A stretch of DNA of 64,000 bases from Novosphingobium sp. ZN18A2 (GTDB lineage: Bacteria; Pseudomonadota; Alphaproteobacteria; Sphingomonadales; Sphingomonadaceae). The translations under genes and the position numbers were made by a program. This document shows, piece by piece, positions 45,731-55,501 of the stretch. Within the stretch, counting starts at the first letter, position 1; each line of letters opens with the position of its first letter. Location of the stretch: assembly GCF_036784765.1 (NCBI RefSeq), contig NZ_CP136651.1, positions 1,116,001 through 1,180,000 of the forward strand, given 5' to 3'. Under the pieces are notes generated by a model. That model did not search any database, was not told the DNA's origin, and saw only the letters and a program-made list of their open reading frames with translations.

Positions 45731-46491
45731 GCGCGTTTCAGCCCCTTGCGGAAGCGTTCGACCTCTATCTGCTTCACTTCGTCTGCCTGTCCGCGCGGCA
45801 GGTCGCCCAGCAGGAACGGCCCGTATGCGGTGCGGATCAGGCGCGATACCTGCAGGCCCAGATGTTCCAGCACACGGCGCACTTCGCGGTTCTTGCCTTC
45901 GGCCAGCGTCATCTCGATCCACTGGTTGCGGCCGGTGCGGCGTTCCATGTTGGCGTCGATGGAGCCATAGCGCACGCCGTCGATAGTGATTCCTTCGATC
46001 AGGTCTTCCAGCGCCTGCTGGCTCACATCACCGAAGGTCCGTGCGCGATAGGTGCGCGGAACGCCAGTGGCGGGCAGTTCCATCGCGCGCTTCAACTCGC
46101 CATCGTTGGTAAGCAGCAGCAGCCCTTCGGTGTTGAGGTCCAGTCGACCCACCGGCATCAGCCGCGGCGTGCCTTTGGGCAGCGCGTTGCGCAGCGCGGT
46201 GTAGATGGTGGGCCGCCCCTTAGGATCGCGTTCCGCCGTGATCAGGCCGGACGGTTTGTGGAAGCGGAACAGGCGCGGCGCCTGCGGCGCGGCGACGGGC
46301 TTTCCATCGACGGTCACGCCTTTCAGGGACGTGAGCAGCGTGGCGGGCGTCGTCACCAAATCGTCGCCGATGCGGATGCGGCCGTCGGCGATCATCCGCT
46401 CGACCTCGCGGCGGCTGGCGACACCGGCGCGGGCGAGCAACTTGGCGATACGGTCGCCGCTGCGCTCGTCAGTGTTCTTCGGGGCGTTCAT
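45727..46491 (-). CDS. rluB: rRNA pseudouridine synthase (RluB/RsuA family)
   Basis: The 254-residue enzyme has an N-terminal S4 RNA-binding domain (RIAKLLARAGVASRREVERMI) and the catalytic motif VGRLDLNTEGLLLLTNDGEL with the essential Asp. It makes pseudouridine in rRNA, most likely U2605 in 23S RNA as RluB does; RsuA (16S) is a less likely alternative. Start ATG is at 46491, nine bases after the Rieske oxygenase stop. It is coupled to rsmD, another rRNA-modifying enzyme. Confidence 0.92.
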   Translation of the reverse strand: MNAPKNTDERSGDRIAKLLARAGVASRREVERMIADGRIRIGDDLVTTPATLLTSLKGVTVDGKPVAAPQAPRLFRFHKPSGLITAERDPKGRPTIYTALRNALPKGTPRLMPVGRLDLNTEGLLLLTNDGELKRAMELPATGVPRTYRARTFGDVSQQALEDLIEGITIDGVRYGSIDANMERRTGRNQWIEMTLAEGKNREVRRVLEHLGLQVSRLIRTAYGPFLLGDLPRGQADEVKQIEVERFRKGLKRA

Positions 46492-46500
46492 CGCGGCCCT

Positions 46501-47676
46501 TTAGCCGTTGGCGAGCGCGGCGTCACCCTTTGCCATCTCCTCGGTGCAGATCTCGTGGAAACGGCGGATGCCGCCTTCCAGCGTTCCCAGCGTAAGCTGC
46601 GTGACGGCGCCGGTTTCCAGCCCTTCCTGCCCCAGTGCGGCCGCGCGGAAATCCTCGCTGGCGAAAACCCCGCCGTCCAGAAGTTCCCAGCTACGCCTCC
46701 AGTGGCTTTCCGCCTTCTCGCTTTGCGGGGGCTGCGGGATCAGCATGAAGTCTTCCGCCATCGTGCGGTTCACACCCTGCGGCATGATTGTCATCACGTT
46801 CACGTAATCGGGGCTGACCACGATCACCGTCGCCGGGAAAAGCTGGTAGGCGAAAGTGCCGACCTTGCGCAGTTCGTCCCAGTCGGAAAGGTCGATCCCC
46901 TCCATCTCCGCCGCACGCCCGACCAGCGACCGCTGGTGCGGCCCGATCTGATCCCCGGCGGTTATGCCGTCCTTGAAGAAGGGCGCGATGGTCGCGGCGT
47001 GGAGGCGCAGCACGTGATAGCTTTCGAGGAAGGCATCCATGATGAGCTTCCAGTTCGATGCGACCAAGTGCGTGCGGCGTTCGTAAAGATGCTTGCCCGC
47101 AAAGCCGATCGCATCGAAATCGCGCCCAACTTCGGCCGCGTCCGAAAAGTCCGCGCCTTCGACGGGCGAGAACCAGATCAGCCCGCCCGATTCGTGACTC
47201 GGCAGTTCGACAAGGCCGTGCGCGTCCTTGTCGAAGCCGGGGAAAGTATCGGGCCGGGGCAGGGCGAGCAGGCGTCCGTCGGTGGCATAGCTCCACGCGT
47301 GATAGGGGCAGACCATCCGTTTGCCCTTCGCCACCGCGCAGCCTTCGACCAGCCGTGTGCCGCGATGACGGCAGACGTTCATGAATACGTGCGCCTTGCC
47401 GTCACCGTCGCGGGTGATCAGCAGCGGCCGCCCGGTGGCATCGTGCGCCACGCTCATGTTCGGGTCGGGAAGCAGCGCGGACGGGCACAGCACTTGTGGC
47501 ATCCGGTCGAACAGGGTGCGCTTTTCGCGCGCCCAGTGGTCCGGATCGATATAGACCGAGGCCGGGACGTGCCCGACACCGGCGTTGCTGCGCGCCTCTC
47601 CCGCGGCGACCTTTCGTGCCAGGGCGAGCTGGCCATCGGTCGGGCGCCGCCGCGTGACCGTGTCGTTGTTGTTCAT
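46501..47676 (-). CDS. Rieske aromatic-ring-hydroxylating oxygenase, alpha subunit
   Basis: This 391-residue oxygenase subunit has a Rieske domain with the [2Fe-2S] ligands in NVCRHRGTRL and CPYHAWSY (two Cys and two His), and a catalytic mononuclear-iron domain with the bridging Asp and two His (DAFLESYHVLRLH). Members hydroxylate aromatic rings or N-methyl groups. No reductase, ferredoxin or small beta subunit is nearby, so a partner must be elsewhere. It is divergent from the AmpG-like gene and lies nine bases upstream of rluB. The substrate is unknown. Confidence 0.87.
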   Translation of the reverse strand: MNNNDTVTRRRPTDGQLALARKVAAGEARSNAGVGHVPASVYIDPDHWAREKRTLFDRMPQVLCPSALLPDPNMSVAHDATGRPLLITRDGDGKAHVFMNVCRHRGTRLVEGCAVAKGKRMVCPYHAWSYATDGRLLALPRPDTFPGFDKDAHGLVELPSHESGGLIWFSPVEGADFSDAAEVGRDFDAIGFAGKHLYERRTHLVASNWKLIMDAFLESYHVLRLHAATIAPFFKDGITAGDQIGPHQRSLVGRAAEMEGIDLSDWDELRKVGTFAYQLFPATVIVVSPDYVNVMTIMPQGVNRTMAEDFMLIPQPPQSEKAESHWRRSWELLDGGVFASEDFRAAALGQEGLETGAVTQLTLGTLEGGIRRFHEICTEEMAKGDAALANG

Positions 47677-47758
47677 GGGGGCTATGATTACCCGAAATCG
47701 CGGCTAGTTTCGCGCGTAAATTGCAGCCGGCAAATTTCAATCCGGGGAAAGGTCGCGA

Positions 47759-49117
47759 ATGACATCGAGTGCTGGCGGGACGGACGGCGGTGAAGCGCGC
47801 AAGCTGTGGGATTCGGTGGAACCCTATCTTGAAAAGGAATCGCTTGCCGCGTTCTTCCTGGGCGTTTCTTCCGGCTATCCGTTCTCGCTGCTCGCCGCGA
47901 CCCTGACGACGCGGCTGGCGCAGGACGGGATCGAAAAGTCCACGATTACCGCGTTCACGCTTGCCTTCTTCGTTTACAACTTCAAGCCGCTGTGGGCGTG
48001 GATCATAGACGGCGTGCGCCTGCCGCTGCTTGGCCGGATGGGGCAGCGCGTGGCGTGGATGATCGTGACGGGCCTGCTGGTCATGGCGGCAACGATCAAC
48101 CTTGCGCTGGTCGATCCGGCGAAGGACATCGGCGCGACGGTGGCCGCCGCTGTCCTGCTGGGTTTTGCGGGGGCCAGCTTCGACATCGTGATCGACGCTT
48201 TCCGGATCGAGACGCTGAAGCCCTACCAGCTTGGCGTCGGGTCGGGGATGAGCCAGTACGGCTGGCGCATCGGGGCGGCGGGTGCCGGCGCGCTCGCGCT
48301 GGTCGTCGCGGCGCGCAGCGACTGGCACATGGCCTATGCCGCGTGCAGCGTCTTCGCGCTTCCCGCTATCCTGACCGCGGTGGTGCTGGGTGAGCCGAAG
48401 CGCCACCAGGTTACCCATGAAAAGCGCGGAATGGCCGATATATGGGAGTCCATTTCCGGACCTTTTGTGGAATTCTTTCGCCGTTCGGGCGCGTGGCTGG
48501 TCCTCGCTTTCATCCTTGTCCACAAGATTGGCGATACGCTGGCGAACCTTACCTTCCGGCTGCTGTTCAACGATCTGGGATTCAGCAACGACGAAATCGC
48601 GCTTTATGACGTGGGCGTGGGCTTCTGGGCGCTGATCGTCGGCGTGTTCGTGGGCGGCATCCTCTATGCTCGGCTTGGGCTTAAACGCTCGGTGCTGATC
48701 GCGCTGGTGCTGATGGCGGTATCCAACCTGTCGTTCGCGTTGCTGGCCGCCGCCGGTCATTCCAACCTTGGCATGGCGGGCGCGATCGGGTTCGAGAATT
48801 TCGCCAGCGGCTATGGCGGCGTGGTAGTGGTCGCCTATTTCTCCGCGCTGTGCGACCTGCGCTTTACCGCCGCGCAATATGCGCTGATTTCCGCGGGGGC
48901 GAGCTTTGTGGGCCGCCTTGTCACCGGCACCACGGCGGGCGCGCTGATCGAAGCGATGGGCTATGTGAACTTCTACCTGCTCACCACGGTCGTCGCGCTG
49001 CCGGGCATCGCGCTGTTCTGGTGGATGATGCGCACCGGGCTGGTCGATGCATCGATGGGGACGGCGGGCGAAGTGGGCCCGGGTGACGCGCGCAACGACG
49101 ATACCGCGTTCGACTGA
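47759..49117 (+). CDS. AmpG/BT1-like MFS transporter
   Basis: The 452-residue inner-membrane carrier has about 12 hydrophobic segments and the AmpG-like opening KESLAAFFLGVSSGYPFSLLAATLTTRLAQDG. AmpG imports muropeptides (GlcNAc-anhydroMurNAc-peptides) for wall recycling. The ATG at 47759 follows GGAAAGG. No other wall-recycling gene is adjacent. It is divergent from the Rieske gene and converges with folC. Another sugar or peptide solute is possible. Confidence 0.82.
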   Translation: MTSSAGGTDGGEARKLWDSVEPYLEKESLAAFFLGVSSGYPFSLLAATLTTRLAQDGIEKSTITAFTLAFFVYNFKPLWAWIIDGVRLPLLGRMGQRVAWMIVTGLLVMAATINLALVDPAKDIGATVAAAVLLGFAGASFDIVIDAFRIETLKPYQLGVGSGMSQYGWRIGAAGAGALALVVAARSDWHMAYAACSVFALPAILTAVVLGEPKRHQVTHEKRGMADIWESISGPFVEFFRRSGAWLVLAFILVHKIGDTLANLTFRLLFNDLGFSNDEIALYDVGVGFWALIVGVFVGGILYARLGLKRSVLIALVLMAVSNLSFALLAAAGHSNLGMAGAIGFENFASGYGGVVVVAYFSALCDLRFTAAQYALISAGASFVGRLVTGTTAGALIEAMGYVNFYLLTTVVALPGIALFWWMMRTGLVDASMGTAGEVGPGDARNDDTAFD

Positions 49118-49125
49118 GGCAGCGT

Positions 49126-50433
49126 TCAGTCCGGAATTTCGCCGTTGAGGCGCAGCACCTCTCCCGCGACGTAAAGCGATCCCGCGATCAGCACGTCGCC
49201 CGGCGCATCGAGCGCGGCCAGCGCCGTGGTCACGTCCGGATAGCTTTTCACCGGCAGGTCGGTGAACGGCGCGAAGTCTTCGGGGGCGTGCGCTTCGTGT
49301 CCGGGGGCGGGCACGATCGAAACGCTCAGCAGCTTGCCCGCCAGCGGTTTCAGGATGGCTGCCGGGTTCTTGCTGGACAGCATGCCCATGACAAGGTGCA
49401 ACGGCGGTTCATCTGCAAAGTGGCGCGCGATGGCCTGCCCCGCGTCCGGATTGTGCCCTCCGTCCAGCCAGATCTCGCGCCCGGGGGCGACTTCGGTCAG
49501 CGGGCCGTGCGAAAGGCGCTGCAGACGGGCGGGCCAGCGCGTGTCGACAATGCCCTTTCCCGCGGCGTCCATCGATATCCTGAAGGCATTCTGGTGACGC
49601 AGCATGGCCACGGCCAGTGCCGCGTTGTCTGCCTGGTGCAGGCCGGCCAGCGCGGGCAGGGGAAGCGTTAACCGGCCTTGCCCGTCCCGATAGTGGATCG
49701 AACCTTCCGCCTCGGCGAACCAGTCGCGTCCGCGCATGAACAGCGGTGCGCCGATGCGCTCAGCAGCCGCCTTTATTTCGTGCGCGGCTGCATCGGGATA
49801 GCCTTGCGTCACCAGTGGCACGCCGCGCTTGGCGATGCCCGCCTTCTCGAACGCGATCCGGGCGAGGGGATCGGCGGGCACGCCATCTTCGGGCACCAGA
49901 AGGAAGGCTTCGTGATCCAGCCCCAGCGTCGCGATGCCGCAGACCAGCGGCGCCCGCATCACGTTGGTCGCATCGAAGCGCCCGCCAAGCCCGGTTTCGA
50001 TCACGCAGGCATCGGCGGGCTGGCGCGCGAAGGCCAGGAACGTCGCCACCGTGGTCACTTCGAAGAAGCTCGGCCCCATGTCGCCCGCCGCGTCGAGCAC
50101 TTCGGCCAGCAGTTCCGCCAGCATCGCGTCCGATATCAACGCACCGGCAACGCGGATGCGCTCGTTATAGCGGACCAGATGCGGTTTCGTTGCAGAGTGG
50201 ACGGTGAGCCCCGCCGTCTCCAGGATCGCGCGCAGGTATGCGCAGGTCGATCCCTTGCCGTTCGTTCCGGCAACGTGGAACACAGGCGGCATCGCGTCCT
50301 GCGGATTGCCCAGCCGCGCGCACAGTTCACGCACCGGATCGAGGCTGAGCCGCCCCTGCGGCAAGGACAGTGTGCCCAGCCGGTCAAGCTGGGCCTGCAC
50401 CGCCGGATCGTCCGAGATCGCGAAGTCTTTCAT
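49126..50433 (-). CDS. folC: Bifunctional folylpolyglutamate/dihydrofolate synthase
   Basis: FolC adds glutamate to dihydropteroate and to reduced folates. The 435-residue product has the ATP P-loop VAGTNGKGSTCAYL, FFEVTTVATFLAFA, the GGRFDATNV loop, and the C-terminal DGGHNPDAG motif of the Mur-ligase fold. It is the last gene of the trpB-trpA-accD-folC unit, 27 bases after accD. Confidence 0.95.
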   Translation of the reverse strand: MKDFAISDDPAVQAQLDRLGTLSLPQGRLSLDPVRELCARLGNPQDAMPPVFHVAGTNGKGSTCAYLRAILETAGLTVHSATKPHLVRYNERIRVAGALISDAMLAELLAEVLDAAGDMGPSFFEVTTVATFLAFARQPADACVIETGLGGRFDATNVMRAPLVCGIATLGLDHEAFLLVPEDGVPADPLARIAFEKAGIAKRGVPLVTQGYPDAAAHEIKAAAERIGAPLFMRGRDWFAEAEGSIHYRDGQGRLTLPLPALAGLHQADNAALAVAMLRHQNAFRISMDAAGKGIVDTRWPARLQRLSHGPLTEVAPGREIWLDGGHNPDAGQAIARHFADEPPLHLVMGMLSSKNPAAILKPLAGKLLSVSIVPAPGHEAHAPEDFAPFTDLPVKSYPDVTTALAALDAPGDVLIAGSLYVAGEVLRLNGEIPD

Positions 50434-50460
50434 CGGCGGTGCTGATCGGGGGGAGTGCCG

Positions 50461-51309
50461 TCAGGCCGCCCTGGCCGCCGTCAGGTAATCCAGCGTGGCC
50501 GTCAGCGTATCCTTCAGGTCGCGCCGGTGGACGACCATGTCGACCATGCCGTGATCGTGCAGGTATTCGGCGCGCTGGAACCCTTCGGGCAGCTTTTCGC
50601 GGATCGTGTCCTGAATCACGCGCTGTCCGGCGAAACCGATCAGCGCGCCCGGTTCGGCGATCTGCACGTCGCCCAGCATCGCATAGCTGGCGGTGACGCC
50701 GCCCGTGGTCGGGTCCGTCAGAACGACGATGTAAGGCAGGCCCGCCGCGCGAAGCTGCGAAATGGCGACCGTGGTGCGTGGCATCTGCATCAGCGACAGG
50801 ATGCCTTCCTGCATCCGTGCGCCGCCCGCTGCCGTTACCGCGATATAGGCGCACTTGTCTTTCAGCGCACGCTGCACCCCGGCAAGGAACGCATCGCCCA
50901 CCGCCATGCCCATCGATCCGCCCATGAAGGCGAATTCCTGCACGCCGACAACCGCCTTTCGGCCGCCGATCGAGCCTGCCGCGTTGGTCAGCGCATCGGG
51001 GTGCGGATTGGCTGCGCGGGCGGCCTTAATGCGGTCGGTGTATTTCTTCGAATCGCGGAATTTGAGCGGGTCTTCCTTCACCTTGGGGGCGGGAAGGATT
51101 TCGAACCCGGCATCCATCAGTTGTGCCAGCCGCGCGTCCGCACCGATGCGGCCATGATGTTCGCAACGCGGGCAGACGGAGAGGTTATCCTCGTACTCCT
51201 TGACGAACAGCATCTCGCTGCACGCGGGGCACTTGATCCACAGGTTGTCGGGCGTCTCGCGCTTGGGCGAGAAGGGCAGGGCGTTCCTGACGCGGGTTAT
51301 CCAGCTCAT
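50461..51309 (-). CDS. accD: Acetyl-CoA carboxylase carboxyltransferase beta subunit
   Basis: AccD forms the carboxyltransferase with AccA and makes malonyl-CoA for fatty-acid synthesis. The 282-residue product has the N-terminal Zn finger with Cys27, Cys30, Cys46 and Cys49 (CPAC and CPRC pairs), and the crotonase-like core with GGARMQEG. The ATG overlaps the trpA stop (ATGA). The trpA-accD-folC order is common in alphaproteobacteria. Confidence 0.96.
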   Translation of the reverse strand: MSWITRVRNALPFSPKRETPDNLWIKCPACSEMLFVKEYEDNLSVCPRCEHHGRIGADARLAQLMDAGFEILPAPKVKEDPLKFRDSKKYTDRIKAARAANPHPDALTNAAGSIGGRKAVVGVQEFAFMGGSMGMAVGDAFLAGVQRALKDKCAYIAVTAAGGARMQEGILSLMQMPRTTVAISQLRAAGLPYIVVLTDPTTGGVTASYAMLGDVQIAEPGALIGFAGQRVIQDTIREKLPEGFQRAEYLHDHGMVDMVVHRRDLKDTLTATLDYLTAARAA

Positions 51310-52103
51310 GCCGATTCCTTACGCGATTGATGCACGGCTTGCGAGAGGGCGCTGGTCAGCTCGCGGATCGGGCCTGCCGCGTCCGCGCCGTGCTGGCCGA
51401 CAAGATCGACCAGCGCGGAGCCGACGACCACGCCGTCCGCCACCCTGGCGATTTCGCGCGCCTGTTCGGGAGTGCGCACCCCAAAGCCGACCGCGACGGG
51501 CAGATCGGTCGCGGATTTCAGCCGCGCGACCGCGTCTTCGATAGAGCCGAGCGCCGCCTGCTGCTTGCCGGTGATCCCCGCAACCGAGACGTAGTAAAGA
51601 AAGCCGGACGAGCCTTCGAGGATCGTGGCGAGCCGCGCTTCGTCCGAGGTCGGCGTGGCGAGGCGGATCAGCGAAACGCCCTTGTCGCGCAGCGCCGGGC
51701 CAAGCTCGGGGTCTTCCTCGGGCGGAATGTCGACGCAGATCACGCCGTCAACGCCCGCTTTCGCGCATTCGGCGCCGAACCATGCGCCGCCCCGGATGGT
51801 CATCGGGTTGGCATAGCCCATCAGCACCAGCGGCGTTTCGGGGTGTCGCGCGCGGAAATCGGCTGCGATCTTCAGGATGTCGGCGGTTTTCGTTCCGGCG
51901 CCAAGGCTGCGAAGGTTCGCGGCCTGGATCGCCGGGCCATCGGCCATCGGATCGGTGAAGGGCATGCCCAGCTCAATCACGTCCGCGCCGCCTTCGACCA
52001 GTGCATCGAGCAGCGCGGGGGTGGCTTGCGGAGTGGGATCGCCTGCGGTGATGAAGCAGACGAGGGCGGGGCCGCGCGAGAAGGCTTTTTCGAAGCGGCT
52101 CAC
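51306..52103 (-). CDS. trpA: Tryptophan synthase alpha subunit
   Basis: TrpA cleaves indole-3-glycerol phosphate to indole, channelled to TrpB. The 265-residue TIM-barrel protein has the catalytic pair region ([19 protein letters not shown]), and the phosphate-binding C-terminal loop ([11 protein letters not shown]). The start is a GTG at 52103 that overlaps the trpB stop (GTGA); its own stop overlaps the accD start. All three genes are therefore coupled. Confidence 0.95.
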   Translation of the reverse strand: MSRFEKAFSRGPALVCFITAGDPTPQATPALLDALVEGGADVIELGMPFTDPMADGPAIQAANLRSLGAGTKTADILKIAADFRARHPETPLVLMGYANPMTIRGGAWFGAECAKAGVDGVICVDIPPEEDPELGPALRDKGVSLIRLATPTSDEARLATILEGSSGFLYYVSVAGITGKQQAALGSIEDAVARLKSATDLPVAVGFGVRTPEQAREIARVADGVVVGSALVDLVGQHGADAAGPIRELTSALSQAVHQSRKESA

Positions 52104-53350
52104 AGCTTTACCCCCAGATGCTCGGCCACGGTGAAGATGTCCTTGTCGCCGCGCCCGGAGACGTTGACCAGCACGATCGTGTCCTTGCCCATCTGCGGCG
52201 CAACCTTGGGCAGCGCGGCGAGCGCGTGGGCGCTTTCCAGCGCGGGGATGATGCCTTCCAGCTTGCAGCACAGCTGGAACGCGTCGAGCGCTTCGTCGTC
52301 GGTGATCGGCAGGTACTTCACGCGGCCGCTTTCGTGCAGCCACGAATGTTCGGGGCCGATGCCGGGATAATCCAGCCCTGCGCTGATAGAGTGGGCTTCG
52401 GTGATCTGGCCGTCCTCGTCCTGCAACAGATAGGTCTTGTTGCCGTGCAGGATGCCGGGGCCGCCGCCCGTCAGGCTGGCCGCGTGCTGGCCGGTCTCGA
52501 TCCCGTGCCCGGCGGCTTCCACGCCGATCATCTCCACGTCGCGGTCGTCAAGGAACGGGTGGAACAGCCCGATGGCGTTCGACCCGCCGCCCACGGCCGC
52601 CAGCAGCATGTCGGGAAGGCGCCCGGTGCGCGAAAGCATTTGCGCGCGCGCTTCCTTGCCGATCACAGACTGGAAGTCGCGGACCAGTTCCGGGTAGGGG
52701 TGCGGGCCGGCTGCGGTGCCGATGATGTAGAAGGTGTCATGCACGTTGGCGACCCAGTCGCGCAGCGCCTCGTTCATCGCGTCTTTCAGCGTTTTCGCGC
52801 CGCTTTCGACCGGGATCACTTCGGCGCCGAGCAGCTTCATGCGGAACACGTTCGGCCGTTGCCGCTCAACATCCAGCGCGCCCATGTAGATCACGCAGGG
52901 GAGGCCAAAGCGCGCGCAGACCGTGGCGGTGGCGACGCCGTGCTGGCCCGCGCCGGTTTCCGCGATGATCCGCGTCTTGCCCATGCGGATCGCCAGCAGG
53001 ATCTGGCCGATGCAGTTGTTGATCTTGTGCGCGCCGGTGTGGTTCAGCTCCTCGCGCTTGAACCACACTTGCGCGCCGCCTTCAGGCCGCCCTTCGGCGG
53101 CCGCAATTTTGGCGAAATGCTCGGTCAGGCGCGGCGCGAAATAGAGCGGGCTGGGGCGGCCGACATAGTGTTCCAGAAGATCGTCGAACTCGGCCTGGAA
53201 TGCCGGATCGGCCTTTGCCGCGCGGTATTCCCGTTCGAGATCCAGGATCAGCGGCATCAGCGTTTCGGCGACATAGCGGCCACCGAACTGGCCGAAATGG
53301 CCGCGATCGTCGGGCTGGTTGCGGAAGCTGTTGGGCGTCTGTTCGGTCAT
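52100..53350 (-). CDS. trpB: Tryptophan synthase beta subunit
   Basis: TrpB condenses indole and serine with pyridoxal phosphate. The 416-residue product has PLP Lys109 in [11 protein letters not shown], the phosphate-binding GGGSNAIG, and an N-terminal extension of about 20 residues compared with E. coli. It is first in the trpB-trpA-accD-folC unit. The expected upstream neighbour, trpF, is separated by a gene on the other strand. A palindrome lies in its 5' region. Confidence 0.96.
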   Translation of the reverse strand: MTEQTPNSFRNQPDDRGHFGQFGGRYVAETLMPLILDLEREYRAAKADPAFQAEFDDLLEHYVGRPSPLYFAPRLTEHFAKIAAAEGRPEGGAQVWFKREELNHTGAHKINNCIGQILLAIRMGKTRIIAETGAGQHGVATATVCARFGLPCVIYMGALDVERQRPNVFRMKLLGAEVIPVESGAKTLKDAMNEALRDWVANVHDTFYIIGTAAGPHPYPELVRDFQSVIGKEARAQMLSRTGRLPDMLLAAVGGGSNAIGLFHPFLDDRDVEMIGVEAAGHGIETGQHAASLTGGGPGILHGNKTYLLQDEDGQITEAHSISAGLDYPGIGPEHSWLHESGRVKYLPITDDEALDAFQLCCKLEGIIPALESAHALAALPKVAPQMGKDTIVLVNVSGRGDKDIFTVAEHLGVKL

Positions 53351-53440
53351 GGTTTCTGCTTGCCTTTGGTCGCGCCGCGATTGGCAGTTTCGCGTCGCGC
53401 TGTCCAGTGAATCGCGGACCTCTGCGATTGAGGCGCGGGC

Positions 53441-53455
53441 GGGGCAATTTGCCCC
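53441..53455. repeat. Palindrome upstream of trpB
   Basis: GGGGCAA-T-TTGCCCC is a perfect 7-bp inverted repeat about 91 bases upstream of trpB in the divergent gap shared with the outer-membrane-like gene. It could be an operator or an RNA hairpin. No matching regulator is identified. The rest of the 53351-53634 gap shows a TTGACA at 53563 without a good -10. Confidence 0.35.
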
Positions 53456-53634
53456 GATGTGGATACCAATTGCGACAAATCTGGTTCCGAACGCACTAAA
53501 CCACAGAAAATCAATATGATGGCGTGAATCCTGACGGTTTTCTTTCTTTGCCGTTCATCCGTTTGACAGATTGCCGGGCCTAGGTCCGCGTCACCGGCTG
53601 ACGCTGGTAAATTACTGAAAATAAGGAAATACTT

Positions 53635-54099
53635 ATGCGACTGATAATCGCTTCGCTTGCCGCCGCCGCATCTGTCGCCGCGGTCGCAACCCCTGCATTC
53701 GCCAACGATGCCCGCGTCGAACTGCGCACCGGGCTGGGCTGGAGTGACGGCCTTCCCTCCAAAGCGACCGTCGGCGGTGCCGTCGGTTACGATGTGAACG
53801 CGGGGCCAGCCTTTGTCGGCGTTGAACAGTCGGTCGACAAGGTGCTGGCCAGCGGCAGCAAGGCGCGCTGGGGCAGCTCCGTGCGCGCCGGCGTCGCGGT
53901 AACGCCCAGCACCCGGCTCTATGCCACGGCCGGCTACAACTATGGCGTCGGCCCGAACGCAACCGACATCGGCGGCGGTGTGGAGCACAATTTCTCGATG
54001 TCTCCGCTCTACGGAAAGATCGAATACAAGCACTTCTTCACCGAAGACGGCGCGCGTGACACCAACGCGGTGCTGGTCGGCGCGGGATTGCGGTTCTGA
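53635..54099 (+). CDS. Small outer-membrane beta-barrel-like protein
   Basis: The 154-residue product has a signal peptide (MRLIIASLAAAASVAAVATP, cleaved at AFA-ND). The rest is made of alternating polar/hydrophobic beta-strand segments (VELRTGLGW, VGGAVGYDV, GVGPNATDIGGG) and ends with Phe (GAGLRF), the usual C-terminal outer-membrane sorting signal. AAGGA lies ahead of the ATG and a strong terminator follows. It lies antiparallel between trpF and trpB. Its function is unknown. Confidence 0.7.
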   Translation: MRLIIASLAAAASVAAVATPAFANDARVELRTGLGWSDGLPSKATVGGAVGYDVNAGPAFVGVEQSVDKVLASGSKARWGSSVRAGVAVTPSTRLYATAGYNYGVGPNATDIGGGVEHNFSMSPLYGKIEYKHFFTEDGARDTNAVLVGAGLRF

Positions 54100-54135
54100 C
54101 CGGATAGACAGTCGCCAAAGCCACGTCGGCGAGGG

Positions 54136-54169
54136 AGGGCGGCCCCTGTGCGGGCCGCCCTTTCGTTTG
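54136..54169 (+). terminator. Intrinsic terminator
   Basis: AGGGCGGCCC (54136-54145) and GGGCCGCCCT (54152-54161) form a 10-bp stem with a 6-base loop, followed by TTCGTTTG. It ends the outer-membrane-like gene just before the stop of converging trpF. Confidence 0.82.
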
Positions 54170-54171
54170 TG

Positions 54172-54816
54172 TTATTCGCCGCGTGCCGCGCGGCAGAACG
54201 CGGCGATCTTCGCCGTGTCCTTCACCCCCGGCGCGCTTTCCACGCCAGACGAGGTATCGACCAGCATCGCGCCCGTGATCGCAGCGGCTTCGGCAACGTT
54301 TTCGGGAGTAAGGCCGCCCGCAAGGCCCCAGCGCAGCAGATGGTGCGCGCCCTTCATAAGGTTCCAGTCGATGCGCAGGCCCGTGCCGCCGGGCAACGGA
54401 GCGCCTTCCGGCGGTTTGGCATCATACAGTGCGAGATCTGCTGCACCGGCGTAAGCTTGGGCGGCGTCCAGGTCCGTGCGTTTGCGCACCCCGATCGCTT
54501 TCCATACTTCGCGCCCGGTCCCCGACCGGATGCGGGCACAAAGGTCCGGTGCTTCCTTGCCGTGAAGCTGGATCACGTCGAGCGCGGCCATTGCCAGCAC
54601 GGCGTCGACCTCGGCGGGTTCCGGGTCGACGAACAACCCGACCACGCGCGTGCGCCCAGACGCGCGGGCGACGAGCGCGGCGGCCTGTTCCGGCGAGACC
54701 GAGCGCGGGCTTTTCGCAAAGAAATTGAGGCCGATGTATTCGGCGTCTGCGGCCACCGCCGCATCCAGCGCTTCGGTGGTCCTGATGCCGCAGATCTTGA
54801 TCGCGGGCGCGGGCAT
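54172..54816 (-). CDS. trpF: Phosphoribosylanthranilate isomerase
   Basis: TrpF isomerises phosphoribosylanthranilate in Trp synthesis. The 214-residue (beta/alpha)8 protein opens with IKICGIRTTEALDAAV, where the catalytic Cys lies, and has the phosphate-binding ends of the barrel (GGLTPENV; VDTSSGVE). It is ten bases downstream of pyrF and, with lapA and purB, probably forms one unit. trpB is the next gene on this strand but is separated by an opposite-strand gene. Confidence 0.94.
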   Translation of the reverse strand: MPAPAIKICGIRTTEALDAAVAADAEYIGLNFFAKSPRSVSPEQAAALVARASGRTRVVGLFVDPEPAEVDAVLAMAALDVIQLHGKEAPDLCARIRSGTGREVWKAIGVRKRTDLDAAQAYAGAADLALYDAKPPEGAPLPGGTGLRIDWNLMKGAHHLLRWGLAGGLTPENVAEAAAITGAMLVDTSSGVESAPGVKDTAKIAAFCRAARGE

Positions 54817-54826
54817 GATGTGCGGC

Positions 54827-55501
54827 CTAAAGCGTCGCTTCGATCAGCCGCGCGGCCTCCAGCGGGTCTTCCGCGCGGCTTATCGGGCGCCCGATCACAA
54901 GCACGCTGGCGCCGGCATCGCGCGCTTCGCGCGGCGTTACGGTGCGCTTCTGGTCGCCGGACTTGCCGTCTGCCGGGCGCAGGCCGGGAACGACGAAGAA
55001 CCCGTCCTTCCATTGCTGGTGGACCGCCGCCACTTCGTGCCCCGAACAGACGATCCCGTCGAGACCCGCACTGTGGGCGAGATCGGCCAGCCGCAAGGCC
55101 TGATCGTGCGCCGATCCGGAAATCCCGGTGCGCGACAGGTCGCCGTCGTCAAGGCTGGTCAGCACCGTGACGCCCACGACCTTGCATCCGTCTGATGCGG
55201 CGGCCTTGGCGTCTTCCATCATCGCGCGTCCGCCCGACGCATGGACCGTTACGATCGAAGGTTCCAGCACATGGATCGCCTGCATCGCGGCGGCGACGGT
55301 GTTGGGAATGTCGTGCAATTTCAGGTCGAGGAAGATCGGCAGGCCCAGCTTGTGGATTTCGTGCACGCCGTGGTGCCCGTGCGCGCAGAAGAATTCCAGC
55401 CCCAGCTTCAGCCCGCCAACGTGGGCGCGCACCTTCTGGCCAAGGGCGATGGCGGAATCGAGCCTGGGCAGGTCGAGGGCAAGATAGACAGGGTTGCTCA
55501 C
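54827..55501 (-). CDS. pyrF: Orotidine-5'-phosphate decarboxylase
   Basis: PyrF makes UMP from OMP. The 224-residue protein has the catalytic FLDLKLHDIPNT (Asp-Lys-Asp arrangement), and the C-terminal VIGRPI phosphate-binding part. The start is a GTG (55501) that overlaps the lapA stop (GTGA), indicating coupling. trpF follows. Confidence 0.94.
   Translation of the reverse strand: MSNPVYLALDLPRLDSAIALGQKVRAHVGGLKLGLEFFCAHGHHGVHEIHKLGLPIFLDLKLHDIPNTVAAAMQAIHVLEPSIVTVHASGGRAMMEDAKAAASDGCKVVGVTVLTSLDDGDLSRTGISGSAHDQALRLADLAHSAGLDGIVCSGHEVAAVHQQWKDGFFVVPGLRPADGKSGDQKRTVTPREARDAGASVLVIGRPISRAEDPLEAARLIEATL

Noticed and set aside
53563..53590. TTGACA as promoter of the outer-membrane-like gene
   Set aside because: No acceptable -10 lies 16-18 bases downstream.
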